The notes under the pieces: generated by a model | The model's database searches: none | Seen by the model: the letters and a program-made list of their open reading frames with translations, nothing else | Told to the model about the DNA's origin: nothing | Origin: Streptomyces lincolnensis | Lineage (GTDB): Bacteria; Actinomycetota; Actinomycetes; Streptomycetales; Streptomycetaceae | Direction of reading: 5' to 3' | Length of the DNA: 64,000 nt | Assembly: GCF_001685355.1 (NCBI RefSeq) | Contig: NZ_CP016438.1 | Span: 6,448,001 to 6,512,000 of the forward strand | Made by a program: the position numbers and the translations under genes | Part shown: piece after piece, positions 42,331 through 49,249 of the stretch | Layout: the number at the start of each line of letters is the position of its first letter | Numbering within the stretch: the stretch's first letter is position 1

Positions 42331-42484
42331 GGACCGGGGTGCTGGGGGCGAAGCCCCTGGACCTGTGCGATACGGGGCCTCGGCGGGGCCGCTCAGCTCC
42401 ACTCCGGCTCCAAGTGCCGTCCAGGGGTCCGCGGTGTACTGGGGCAGATACCCGTGGACCCCTGACCCGACCTGGAGGCCGGCC

Positions 42485-43504
42485 ATGAAGATTCTCTTCA
42501 CGATGTCGCCGACTCCCGCCCGGCTGCCGCCCCTGGTGCCGCTGGCCTGGGCATTGCAGGCGCACGGCCACGAGGTGCGGGTCACGGGTTCGCCCGCACT
42601 CACCGCCGCCACGGCGGCGGCGGGACTGACCCTGGCCCCGGTGGGCCTGCCGGAGGACTGGACCAGGCCCGGCTGGTGGAAGGACCCGGAGCTGGCCGAG
42701 GTCCATCGGCACTCCATGCTGCTCTGGGAACCGGACCTGGTGGTCCGGGACGGCCCCACCTGGCTGCACGACTCGTGCGTGGAGGGCTTCGCGGTGCCGT
42801 ACGTGGTCCATATCGGCGACCGCTTCTCACCCAGGCTCGAGAAAGTGGCCGACGACGCCGCGGCCTGGGTCGACACCAGGCCGCCCGCGCTGCGCGGCAG
42901 CGCGCGCCCGGATGCCTGGACGGTACGCCGGGTGCCCGCCCCAGGTGCGGCAACCGTCCCCGACTGGCTGCTCGCCCCCTCGCCCCGGCCCCGGGTCTGC
43001 CTCCTCTGGCAGCCCCGTACGCGCGCTTCGGCCGGACGGGTTGCCACGATCGTCGAGGCCGTCACAGGTCTCGAACTGGAGCTCCTGGTACGGACCGGGG
43101 TCCGGCAGCTGCTGCCGGCGGCCGGGCCGCCGGGCCGGCGGCTGATCCAGGCCGATGACGGCCTCCCGCTCAGCCTGCTGCTGTCGGGCTGCGTGCTCCT
43201 GATCCACCAGGGCGTCATGGCCGATGCCGCGGACGCCGCCGTCATGGGGGTGCCCCAGCTGGTCCTCTCCGAACTGCGGGGCCATGCCCGAGTGGGCGAG
43301 CGGGTCGCGGAGACGGGAGCGGGACGGCACGTAGGGGGACCGCTGGGCAAGGACGAGGCACTGCGTCTGCGGCTACTGATCGCCGAACTGGTCTTCGGCG
43401 GCCACGCCCTGGCCGCCGCCCGCGACTGGGCCGGGGAGCTGGCGACCCTGCCGCCACCCGCGGCCGTGGTCGCTCACCTGGAGGAACTGACCCAGGGGGC
43501 GTAA
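42485..43504 (+). CDS. Shortened GT1-type glycosyltransferase-like protein
   Basis: The protein has 339 residues with CTGGAGG upstream. The N-terminus (Ile-Leu-Phe-Thr-Met-Ser-Pro-Thr, then Ala-Leu-Gln-Ala-His-Gly-His-Glu-Val-Arg-Val) is that of macrolide-type glycosyltransferases. It is 50-80 residues shorter than usual. The donor-site His-His-Gly-Gly-x-Gly motif is degraded to Ile-His-Gln-Gly-Val-Met before the conserved Gly-Val-Pro-Gln-Leu. No deoxysugar genes are in the window. It may be inactive, an auxiliary partner, or act on a different donor. It converges on the methyltransferase across a strong terminator. Confidence 0.75.
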   Translation: MKILFTMSPTPARLPPLVPLAWALQAHGHEVRVTGSPALTAATAAAGLTLAPVGLPEDWTRPGWWKDPELAEVHRHSMLLWEPDLVVRDGPTWLHDSCVEGFAVPYVVHIGDRFSPRLEKVADDAAAWVDTRPPALRGSARPDAWTVRRVPAPGAATVPDWLLAPSPRPRVCLLWQPRTRASAGRVATIVEAVTGLELELLVRTGVRQLLPAAGPPGRRLIQADDGLPLSLLLSGCVLLIHQGVMADAADAAVMGVPQLVLSELRGHARVGERVAETGAGRHVGGPLGKDEALRLRLLIAELVFGGHALAAARDWAGELATLPPPAAVVAHLEELTQGA

Positions 43505-43530
43505 CAGGGAAGCAATCCCGGCGGAGCAGG

Positions 43531-43575
43531 CGAAGGGCCGGGGACCGGAACTCATTCCCGGTCCCCGGCCCTTCG
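43531..43575. terminator. Very strong bidirectional terminator
   Basis: An 18-bp perfect stem (CGAAGGGCCGGGGACCGG and complement) with a 9-base loop separates the convergent glycosyltransferase-like and methyltransferase genes. Confidence 0.85.
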
Positions 43576-43580
43576 CGTGT

Positions 43581-44414
43581 TCAGCGGGTGCCCGCCACCA
43601 TGAAGCCGGTCAGAGAAGTGAAGAAACTGTCGCTCCGGGCCTGTTCCTCCAGCGGCAGCCACCACTGGGCGAGTTCCCCGGCGCTGATGGGCAGTTGGCC
43701 CGCGTCCACCGCTCCCTGGAGGCGGCCGCCGACAGTGGCTCGGAAGAACTCGTAGGGGATCACCACCGTATGCGCGACCGTCCGCACATCCGTGAGGCCG
43801 AGCCCCGTGAACCGGCGGCGCAGCTGACGTCCGCTCCAGCCACCCGGGTGGCCGTCGGTGAGGAACTGGATGAGCCGGCGGGTGAGTTCCTTGTCCGGGT
43901 GGTCGACGGTCGTGGTGTCGAAGTCGTAGTCGAACACCGCGACCCGGCCCCCGGGCCGTACCACCCGGACCAGTTCGGCCGCCGCGGTGTCGAGGCCCTC
44001 GCAGTGCATCAGCACCAGCTTGGCGCGTACCGCGTCGAAGGTCCCGTCCGGGAAGTCGAGCTTCCTGACGTCGCCGGCCCGGAACTCCACCTTGCGTCCC
44101 CGTGCCTCGGCCCGGCTCCGGGCCTCCTCGACCATCGCCTCGCTCAGGTCCACACCGGTGACCGAACCACCGGGCCCGGCCAGCGCGGCGAGCTCCAGCG
44201 CGTCGTCACCGGTGCCGCAGCCCACATCGAGGACCGACCGTCCGGTCAGATCGCCCAGGCCTTCGGCGAGCGAGATGCGTATGCGGGCGTATTCCGGCTG
44301 GGCGTTGGCCCGGTCCATGAAGCTGATGAACCAGGAGGCGTCCGGCGCCCGGTCCACATCGCTGAACTCCGCCACGTCCGCGGCCGGGTCCGTCTCATCC
44401 ACCTTCGTCGGCAT
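43581..44414 (-). CDS. Class I SAM-dependent methyltransferase
   Basis: The protein has 277 residues. The ATG at 44414 follows GGGAGAAG. The SAM motif Val-Leu-Asp-Val-Gly-Cys-Gly-Thr-Gly is at 61-69, with Val-Thr-Gly-Val-Asp-Leu-Ser near 95 and Val-Arg-Pro-Gly-Gly-Arg near 160. It is of the UbiE/Methyltransf_11 type with a C-terminal extension. The substrate is probably a cluster intermediate. It is the last gene of the leftward cupin-hydrolase-methyltransferase operon. Confidence 0.88.
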   Translation of the reverse strand: MPTKVDETDPAADVAEFSDVDRAPDASWFISFMDRANAQPEYARIRISLAEGLGDLTGRSVLDVGCGTGDDALELAALAGPGGSVTGVDLSEAMVEEARSRAEARGRKVEFRAGDVRKLDFPDGTFDAVRAKLVLMHCEGLDTAAAELVRVVRPGGRVAVFDYDFDTTTVDHPDKELTRRLIQFLTDGHPGGWSGRQLRRRFTGLGLTDVRTVAHTVVIPYEFFRATVGGRLQGAVDAGQLPISAGELAQWWLPLEEQARSDSFFTSLTGFMVAGTR

Positions 44415-44431
44415 GTCTTCTCCCAGGGATG

Positions 44432-45118
44432 TCACAGCTGCTGCTCGATCAGATCGGCGAGTTCGCCCGCCCGGTGCAGGAACGGCGAATGACCCGTACG
44501 CCATTCGACGGCCTTCTCGACCCGCGCCGCCCAGCGCCGCTGTGACACCGGCGGGCAGGCCTGGTCCTCGGTGCACACCAGATAGCTGGCGGGGACGCTG
44601 CGCCAGCCTGCCGTCGTCACCTCCTGGCCGAACGAGGCGAGCGACTGGGGAACCAGCCGGCTCTCCGCATCCGCCGCGATCTCCGGCGGGCAGTCGTGGT
44701 AAAAGAGCTTGGTGCCCCAGCCCGGCTGCACGCTGTGCATGCCGTTCTCGAAGGTCAACCAGGGGGCGTTGCCGCCGCCGGTGAGGGTGCGCATCGACTC
44801 GCCGCGGTCCGGCATGAAGGCGGCCAGATAGATCAGTCGCTGCAGGTGCGGCAGGCCCTTTGCCGCCTCCGTGATGACCACGCCGCCATAGGAGTGGCCG
44901 AAGAGCACCACGGGCCCGTCGGTCTCCCGTACGGTCCGCCGCACCAGTTCCACATCGCTCCACAGGTCGCCGACCGCCTGCGGATCGGTGCCGTGGCTCG
45001 TCAACTCGACCGAGCGGGACGGGATGCCACGCTCCGCAAGGGCGGTCTCCAGGCGCTCGAAGCACCAGGCCCCGTGCCAGGCGCCGTGCACCATGATCAC
45101 TGTCGGTTGTCCGGACAT
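44432..45118 (-). CDS. Alpha/beta hydrolase
   Basis: The protein has 228 residues. The nucleophile elbow Gly-His-Ser-Tyr-Gly-Gly puts Ser at 76. Asp185 (Thr-Glu-Asp-Gln-Ala-Cys) and His210 (Gly-His-Ser-Pro-Phe) complete the triad. The N-terminus Val-His-Gly-Ala-Trp-His-Gly is like plant esterase/hydroxynitrile lyase relatives, and such proteins serve as esterases in aromatic pathways. It lies between the methyltransferase (17 bp) and the cupin (35 bp). The substrate is unknown; ester or thioester release is possible. Confidence 0.88.
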   Translation of the reverse strand: MSGQPTVIMVHGAWHGAWCFERLETALAERGIPSRSVELTSHGTDPQAVGDLWSDVELVRRTVRETDGPVVLFGHSYGGVVITEAAKGLPHLQRLIYLAAFMPDRGESMRTLTGGGNAPWLTFENGMHSVQPGWGTKLFYHDCPPEIAADAESRLVPQSLASFGQEVTTAGWRSVPASYLVCTEDQACPPVSQRRWAARVEKAVEWRTGHSPFLHRAGELADLIEQQL

Positions 45119-45153
45119 GTCACTTCTCCAGATCGTCGTTTACCGGTTTCGGT

Positions 45154-45681
45154 TCAGCCGTAGAAGCGGGCAACGGTGGTCAGGGCCCGCTGTACGTCCG
45201 CGTTGGTCAGCCGGGGGGCAGGTACGCCGCGCTCGGCCGGACGACTGATCTCCATGAAGAACTTCTCGTGCCCGCCCGGGGTGTAGATGCGCAGCATCCG
45301 GGCCTGCTTCTCGGTCGAGTTCTTCCAGATGTGCAGGGTGCCGCGCGGAACGAACGCATAGTCGCCCACCCGCAGCACGAACTCCTTGCCCCCGGCCCGT
45401 ACCCAGAACTCCCCCTCGAGTACGTAGAACGACTCGTCCGCATCGTCGTGCTCGTGCTCGGGAGGTCCGTTGCCCGGCTCGACGACGGTGTCCACCACCG
45501 CGAGCGCCCCCCCGGTGTTCTCCGCCGTGGCCATGAAGGTGTACGTCGACAGCACCGGCCCCTCGCCGTCCACCAGTTCCTCCGGGGGCTCCTCCGGCAC
45601 CCACAGGGTGATTCCCTCGCCGGCCGGCACATGGATTACCTCCGGCTTCGCCTGGCCCTTGGTTGTGGAGTCCGCCGCCAT
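45154..45681 (-). CDS. Cupin domain protein (possible metal-dependent oxygenase or cyclase)
   Basis: The protein has 175 residues. The ATG at 45681 follows AAGGAG, so the extension to 45771 is rejected. A single cupin fold carries metal ligands His76, His78, Glu83 and His117 (Glu-His-Glu-His, Glu-Ser-Phe-Tyr-Val-Leu-Glu-Gly, Gly-Thr-Leu-His). It is like quercetinase-type cupins. It is first in the operon with the hydrolase and methyltransferase and divergent from the MFS exporter. It may act as an aromatic dioxygenase; unproven. Confidence 0.85.
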   Translation of the reverse strand: MAADSTTKGQAKPEVIHVPAGEGITLWVPEEPPEELVDGEGPVLSTYTFMATAENTGGALAVVDTVVEPGNGPPEHEHDDADESFYVLEGEFWVRAGGKEFVLRVGDYAFVPRGTLHIWKNSTEKQARMLRIYTPGGHEKFFMEISRPAERGVPAPRLTNADVQRALTTVARFYG

Positions 45682-45739
45682 AGCCTGCTCCTTCTCCTGA
45701 GTCGATTCGGGATGTCCTTTCGCGCAGTGTGTGCGACCA

Positions 45740-45757
45740 CTATGGAGCGGTAATGGA
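45740..45757 (+). promoter_or_regulatory. SARP-type direct repeat upstream of the MFS gene
   Basis: ATGGAGC-GGTA-ATGGAGC gives two identical heptamers with an 11-bp period, the spacing used by SARP activators. It lies in the divergent region between cupin and exporter, 91 bp before the exporter start and just left of the palindrome. A related array sits upstream of the PhzE-like gene at 54879-54907. Confidence 0.55.
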
Positions 45758-45764
45758 GCACGGC

Positions 45765-45782
45765 GAATCACGTGATCACGTG
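45765..45782. promoter_or_regulatory. 18-bp perfect palindrome (cluster operator), copy 1
   Basis: ATCACGTGATCACGTGAT is a perfect inverted repeat. With flanks, 23 bp are identical to the site at 52340-52357, and a two-mismatch version lies at 31110-31127. It sits in the cupin/exporter divergent promoter. No TetR repressor is present in the window; the LAL regulator or an outside receptor are candidates. Confidence 0.65.
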
Positions 45783-45848
45783 ATGTGCGCGGGCGCGCGG
45801 ACCGGAAGCATCGATCAGCACCTTCCGGTTAGCGAGCGAGGAGCTTTG

Positions 45849-47231
45849 ATGACTAGGACCGAGCTGGTCTCCGAAACAGGACCGCGCGCGGCCCGCAGCC
45901 CGTGGATCCCGTTCTCGCTGTTGGCACTCGTGCAGTTCATGGTGGTGCTGGACGCGGGGATCGTGTACGTGGCACTGCCGACCATCCAGCGTGAACTGGG
46001 CTATTCAGAACACGGCCTGGCCTGGGTGATGGACAGCTACATGCTCGCCTTCGGCGGCTTCATGCTGCTCGGTGGCCGGGCCGCGGATCTCGTGGGGCGG
46101 CGTCGGCTGCTGATGACCGGGCTCGGGCTGTTCGCCGTCGCCTCGCTCGCCTGCGGCCTGTCCACCGAGGCCTGGCAGCTCACCACCGGGCGAGTGCTGC
46201 AGGGGCTGGCCGCGGCGGTGGTCGCCCCGGCGGCCATGGCCATGGTCATCGACATCTTCGAAGAAGGCCCTCAACGCTACAAGGCACTGGGGGTGTTCGG
46301 CGGCGTCGGCGGTCTTGCGGGCGCCACCGGGGTGCTCTTCGGCGGGCTGCTCACCAGCATCGCCTGGCAGTGGGCGTTCCTCATCAACGTTCCGGTGGTG
46401 ATCGGAATCCTGTTCCTCGGGGCGAGGCTGCTGCCCGTGGTGAGCCCGGCCGGCAGCGGACGGCTCGACTTCCCCGGCGCCCTGACCGGCACCGGCGGTC
46501 TGCTCCTGGTCCTGTACGCGGTGCTGCGCGGCGGTGCGCTGGGCTGGACGCGCGGCGAGGTCGTCGCCGGTGTCATCGGCGGCGCGGCACTGCTCGCGGT
46601 CTTTGCGGTACGGCAGCTGCGGGCCACGGACCCGCTGGTGCCGCGGGCGCTGTTCAGGATGCGCAACGTGGTGCTGGGCAACGCCCTCAACACGGTCGGC
46701 GGCGCGCTGATGTTCGGCGTGTTCTACGTGATCTCGCTGTATCTCCAGGCCACCCGCGGCTACAGCCCGCTGGAAGCGGCCCTGCGCACGGCACCGCTGA
46801 GCCTTGCCTTCTTCGCGGGCTCGCAGGTGGCCATCCAGCTGGTGGCGAGGATCCGCGGGGGCGCACTGCTGGCCGCCGGTCTGGGACTGCAGGGGGTGGC
46901 CCTGCTGTGGTGGGCGGGCGCGGCATCCGCGGACAGCAATGTGGCACTCACCGTGGTACTGCCCGGCTCGGTGTGGGGGCTCGGCATGGGAGCCGTGGTG
47001 GTCACCGCCTTCGTCGTCTGCACCAGCGGCCTGCACGGGCCGGTACAGGGTGCGGGGTCGGGTCTGGTGAGCACTACGCTCCAGGTGGGCGGGGCCTGCG
47101 GCATCGCGCTGTGCAGCGCGGTGGGCCAGGACCGCGCGCTGTGGGTGGTCGGTGCGCTCGCGCTGCTGGCGGTGCCCCTGGCCCTGTGGCTGCGGGCCTC
47201 CTGGCAGGAGGAGGCCGGCCCGGCCCACTGA
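45849..47231 (+). CDS. MFS exporter, DHA2 (14-helix) type
   Basis: The protein has 460 residues. The ATG at 45849 has GAGGAG upstream. About 14 membrane segments are visible, with the DHA2 motifs Leu-Asp-Ala-Gly-Ile-Val-Tyr-Val-Ala-Leu-Pro in helix 1, Gly-Gly-Arg-Ala-Ala-Asp-Leu-Val-Gly-Arg-Arg in loop 2-3 and Gly-Arg-Val-Leu-Gln-Gly-Leu in helix 4. It is a proton antiporter like EmrB and the actinorhodin exporters. It probably exports the cluster product and gives self-resistance. Confidence 0.92.
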   Translation: MTRTELVSETGPRAARSPWIPFSLLALVQFMVVLDAGIVYVALPTIQRELGYSEHGLAWVMDSYMLAFGGFMLLGGRAADLVGRRRLLMTGLGLFAVASLACGLSTEAWQLTTGRVLQGLAAAVVAPAAMAMVIDIFEEGPQRYKALGVFGGVGGLAGATGVLFGGLLTSIAWQWAFLINVPVVIGILFLGARLLPVVSPAGSGRLDFPGALTGTGGLLLVLYAVLRGGALGWTRGEVVAGVIGGAALLAVFAVRQLRATDPLVPRALFRMRNVVLGNALNTVGGALMFGVFYVISLYLQATRGYSPLEAALRTAPLSLAFFAGSQVAIQLVARIRGGALLAAGLGLQGVALLWWAGAASADSNVALTVVLPGSVWGLGMGAVVVTAFVVCTSGLHGPVQGAGSGLVSTTLQVGGACGIALCSAVGQDRALWVVGALALLAVPLALWLRASWQEEAGPAH

Positions 47232-47265
47232 GCTGATACCTGCCGCAATACCGGGCTGATTCCAT

Positions 47266-47299
47266 CCCCGGGTGTGTCGCATTACCGACACATCCGGGG
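47266..47299. terminator. Terminator after the MFS gene
   Basis: A 14-bp stem with one G-T pair (CCCCGGGTGTGTCG against CGACACATCCGGGG) and a 6-base loop begins 35 bp past the exporter stop. It separates it from the DAHP synthase gene. Confidence 0.8.
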
Positions 47300-47416
47300 A
47301 GTTTCGCTGCCTCTTCTCGGAATTCTTTATTCCACGCCGAACTACCTGGATCGGTAGTAATTAACTCCAGCGAAAATCCATTAGTTTTGGCGTGTCGTAC
47401 TCATGGAGAGGCGGTA

Positions 47417-48628
47417 ATGATGACGGTGGAACTTCCGGAAATTCAGGCGCTGTCCGAAAGCCTGACCCAGATTTCCGAGAACGAGATGTCCGCATGGCTG
47501 GAGCTGCCGGCCGCACAGCAGCCGCCCTGGCCGGACGAGTGGCAGACCGCCAAGGCCCGGACCGCACTGGCCGGCATGCCGCCGCTGGTGTCGGAGGCTG
47601 AGCTGGCCGGGCTGCGGGCGCTGCTGGCCGATGCGGCGATGGGCCGCTACTGCCTGATCCAGGCCGGTGACTGTGCCGAGGACCCGGACGACTGCACGCC
47701 CGGCCCGCTGCGCCGCAAGGCGGAACTGCTGGAGGGTCTCGCCGGGCTGATGGGCCGGGCGGCGGGCGTGCCCGCTCTGAAAGTGGGGCGGATAGCCGGC
47801 CAGTTCGCCAAGCCGCGCTCGAAGAGCGTGGAGGAGACTCCCGCGGGGCCGCTGCCGGCGTATCGCGGGCCGATGGTGAACAGGCCGGAGCCGACCGACC
47901 GGAGCAGGCGTCCCGATCCGGCGCGGATACTCGACTGCTATCAGGCCGCGAGCTCCGCGATGGCGGTGCTGCGCGCCCAGGACGGCCCCGCCATGGCCGG
48001 GCGGCTGTGGACCAGCCACGAGGCGCTCGTACTGGACTACGAACTGCCGCTGGTCCGCCGCAACGCCCTCGGGGAGCTGCTGCTCACCTCCACCCACTGG
48101 CCCTGGATCGGCGAGCGCACCCGCAATCCGGACGGCGCCCATGTGCGGCTGCTGGCCCAGGTGGTGAACCCGGTCGCCTGCAAGGTGGGAGCGACGGCCA
48201 CGGCCGCGGAGGTGCTGCGGCTGTGCGAGGTGCTGGACCCGCACCGGATTCCGGGCCGGCTCACCCTCATCGCCCGGTTCGGTGCCGGGCAGGTGGCACA
48301 CAGGCTGCCGGCGCTGGTCGAGGCCGTCGCCCGCGACGGGCACCCGGTCCTGTGGCTGTGCGATCCGATGCACGGCAACACGACCTCGCTGCCGGACGGT
48401 TGCAAGACCAGGGCGGTCAAGGCCGTACTGCATGAGGCAGCCGAGTTCCAGACCGCCGTCCGCGCCGCGGGCTCCCGCCCGGCGGGCCTGCATCTGGAGG
48501 TGACGCCGGAGAAGGTCCTGGAATGCCACGGCGAGGACGGGCTCGTGGGACGGCGCACGTCGTTGTGCGACCCCAGGCTCAACTCTGCCCAGGCGGCCCT
48601 GGTGGCCCGCGCCTGGCAGCGCTTTTGA
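47417..48628 (+). CDS. Class II DAHP synthase (cluster copy, PhzC-like)
   Basis: The protein has 403 residues. It makes DAHP from PEP and erythrose-4-phosphate, the entry to the shikimate pathway. ATG codons at 47417 and 47420 both follow GGAGAGG. Class II marks are Gly-Arg-Ile-Ala-Gly-Gln-Phe-Ala-Lys-Pro-Arg-Ser near 127, and Cys-Asp-Pro-Met-His-Gly-Asn-Thr near 315. It is shorter than the 460-residue regulated mycobacterial enzyme, as in antibiotic-cluster versions that tend to lack aromatic feedback. It points to a chorismate-derived building block. Confidence 0.93.
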   Translation: MMTVELPEIQALSESLTQISENEMSAWLELPAAQQPPWPDEWQTAKARTALAGMPPLVSEAELAGLRALLADAAMGRYCLIQAGDCAEDPDDCTPGPLRRKAELLEGLAGLMGRAAGVPALKVGRIAGQFAKPRSKSVEETPAGPLPAYRGPMVNRPEPTDRSRRPDPARILDCYQAASSAMAVLRAQDGPAMAGRLWTSHEALVLDYELPLVRRNALGELLLTSTHWPWIGERTRNPDGAHVRLLAQVVNPVACKVGATATAAEVLRLCEVLDPHRIPGRLTLIARFGAGQVAHRLPALVEAVARDGHPVLWLCDPMHGNTTSLPDGCKTRAVKAVLHEAAEFQTAVRAAGSRPAGLHLEVTPEKVLECHGEDGLVGRRTSLCDPRLNSAQAALVARAWQRF

Positions 48629-49249
48629 ACTTGAGCCGCGTCCGCGAAGTGGGCCGGTTCCCCGGCCCAGGGGGCATCCGGCGGATCAGGCCGCCTTCGG
48701 GCTGCGTCGCCTTGAACGGAGTGGTGAGCGGTGCTCCGGTGCGTCCAGCTGCAAGGCGGGGGAATGAGGCGACGCGGTGGGAGTACCTCCTGCTCGGGCG
48801 AAGCCGAGGGCTTGGGGCAGGGCGTGCCAGGCCCCCACGTCCCAGGCATGATCCGCCGGACACCCCCTCGCCCATGGTGGCCGGTGCACCGGCCCGGCGG
48901 CACCCGCCGTCCAGCCCTGCCTTCCGGGTGAGTGAACTCGCGGCCCGAAGGGCGGCGGAAACCGGGAGCGGGGTGCACCGCTCGACTTCGAAGCACCCCG
49001 GCACCGGGCGCGGAGCGCACCGCCCGGGTTCGAAGGGCCTCAATCCGCACTCCAGGCTCCCGCATTATGCTCGGTGCGGGAGTCGGGGCCTCGAAGTCGG
49101 CCGGTTGCCCGGAGGGCCGCGGGGCACACAGTGCCACTCAGCTCCGAAGGACCCGTAATCTTCCGGCGCGGGCCGCCGACGGGCTTCCGGGGGCCGCATC
49201 GCGGGGACGCAGTCGGAGACTGGGGAGACCAAACGGGCGGGGGGCCGTA
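48629..49249. other. Repeat-rich intergenic region upstream of the LAL gene
   Basis: About 620 bp without a convincing gene; open frames here are Arg/Pro-rich and lack ribosome sites. It contains copy B of the dispersed repeat with a degenerate second half (48994-49050), another CGAAGTCGGCCGGTTGCCCGG-like piece near 49087, and a common Streptomyces motif around GCTCGGGCGAAGCCGAGGGC (48793-48812). The end near 49230-49249 provides the GGGGGG ribosome site of the LAL gene. Confidence 0.5.
48921..48993 (+). repeat. Dispersed cluster repeat, copy B
   Basis: It shares with copies A and C the sequence AACTCGCGGCCCGAAGG, then ACCGGGAGCG, CACCGCTC and CTTCGAAG at the same spacing. The first dozen bases are less conserved. 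A second, weaker unit follows directly, ending in TTCGAAGG. Confidence 0.65.

Noticed and set aside
47398..47421. CATGGAGAGG upstream of the DAHP synthase as a SARP repeat
   Set aside because: It lacks a second heptamer at 11 bp and is better explained as the ribosome site.
48932..49249. N-terminal extension of the LAL regulator back to 48932
   Set aside because: The extension is repeat DNA; the ATG at 49250 has a ribosome site and begins the normal LAL N-terminus.
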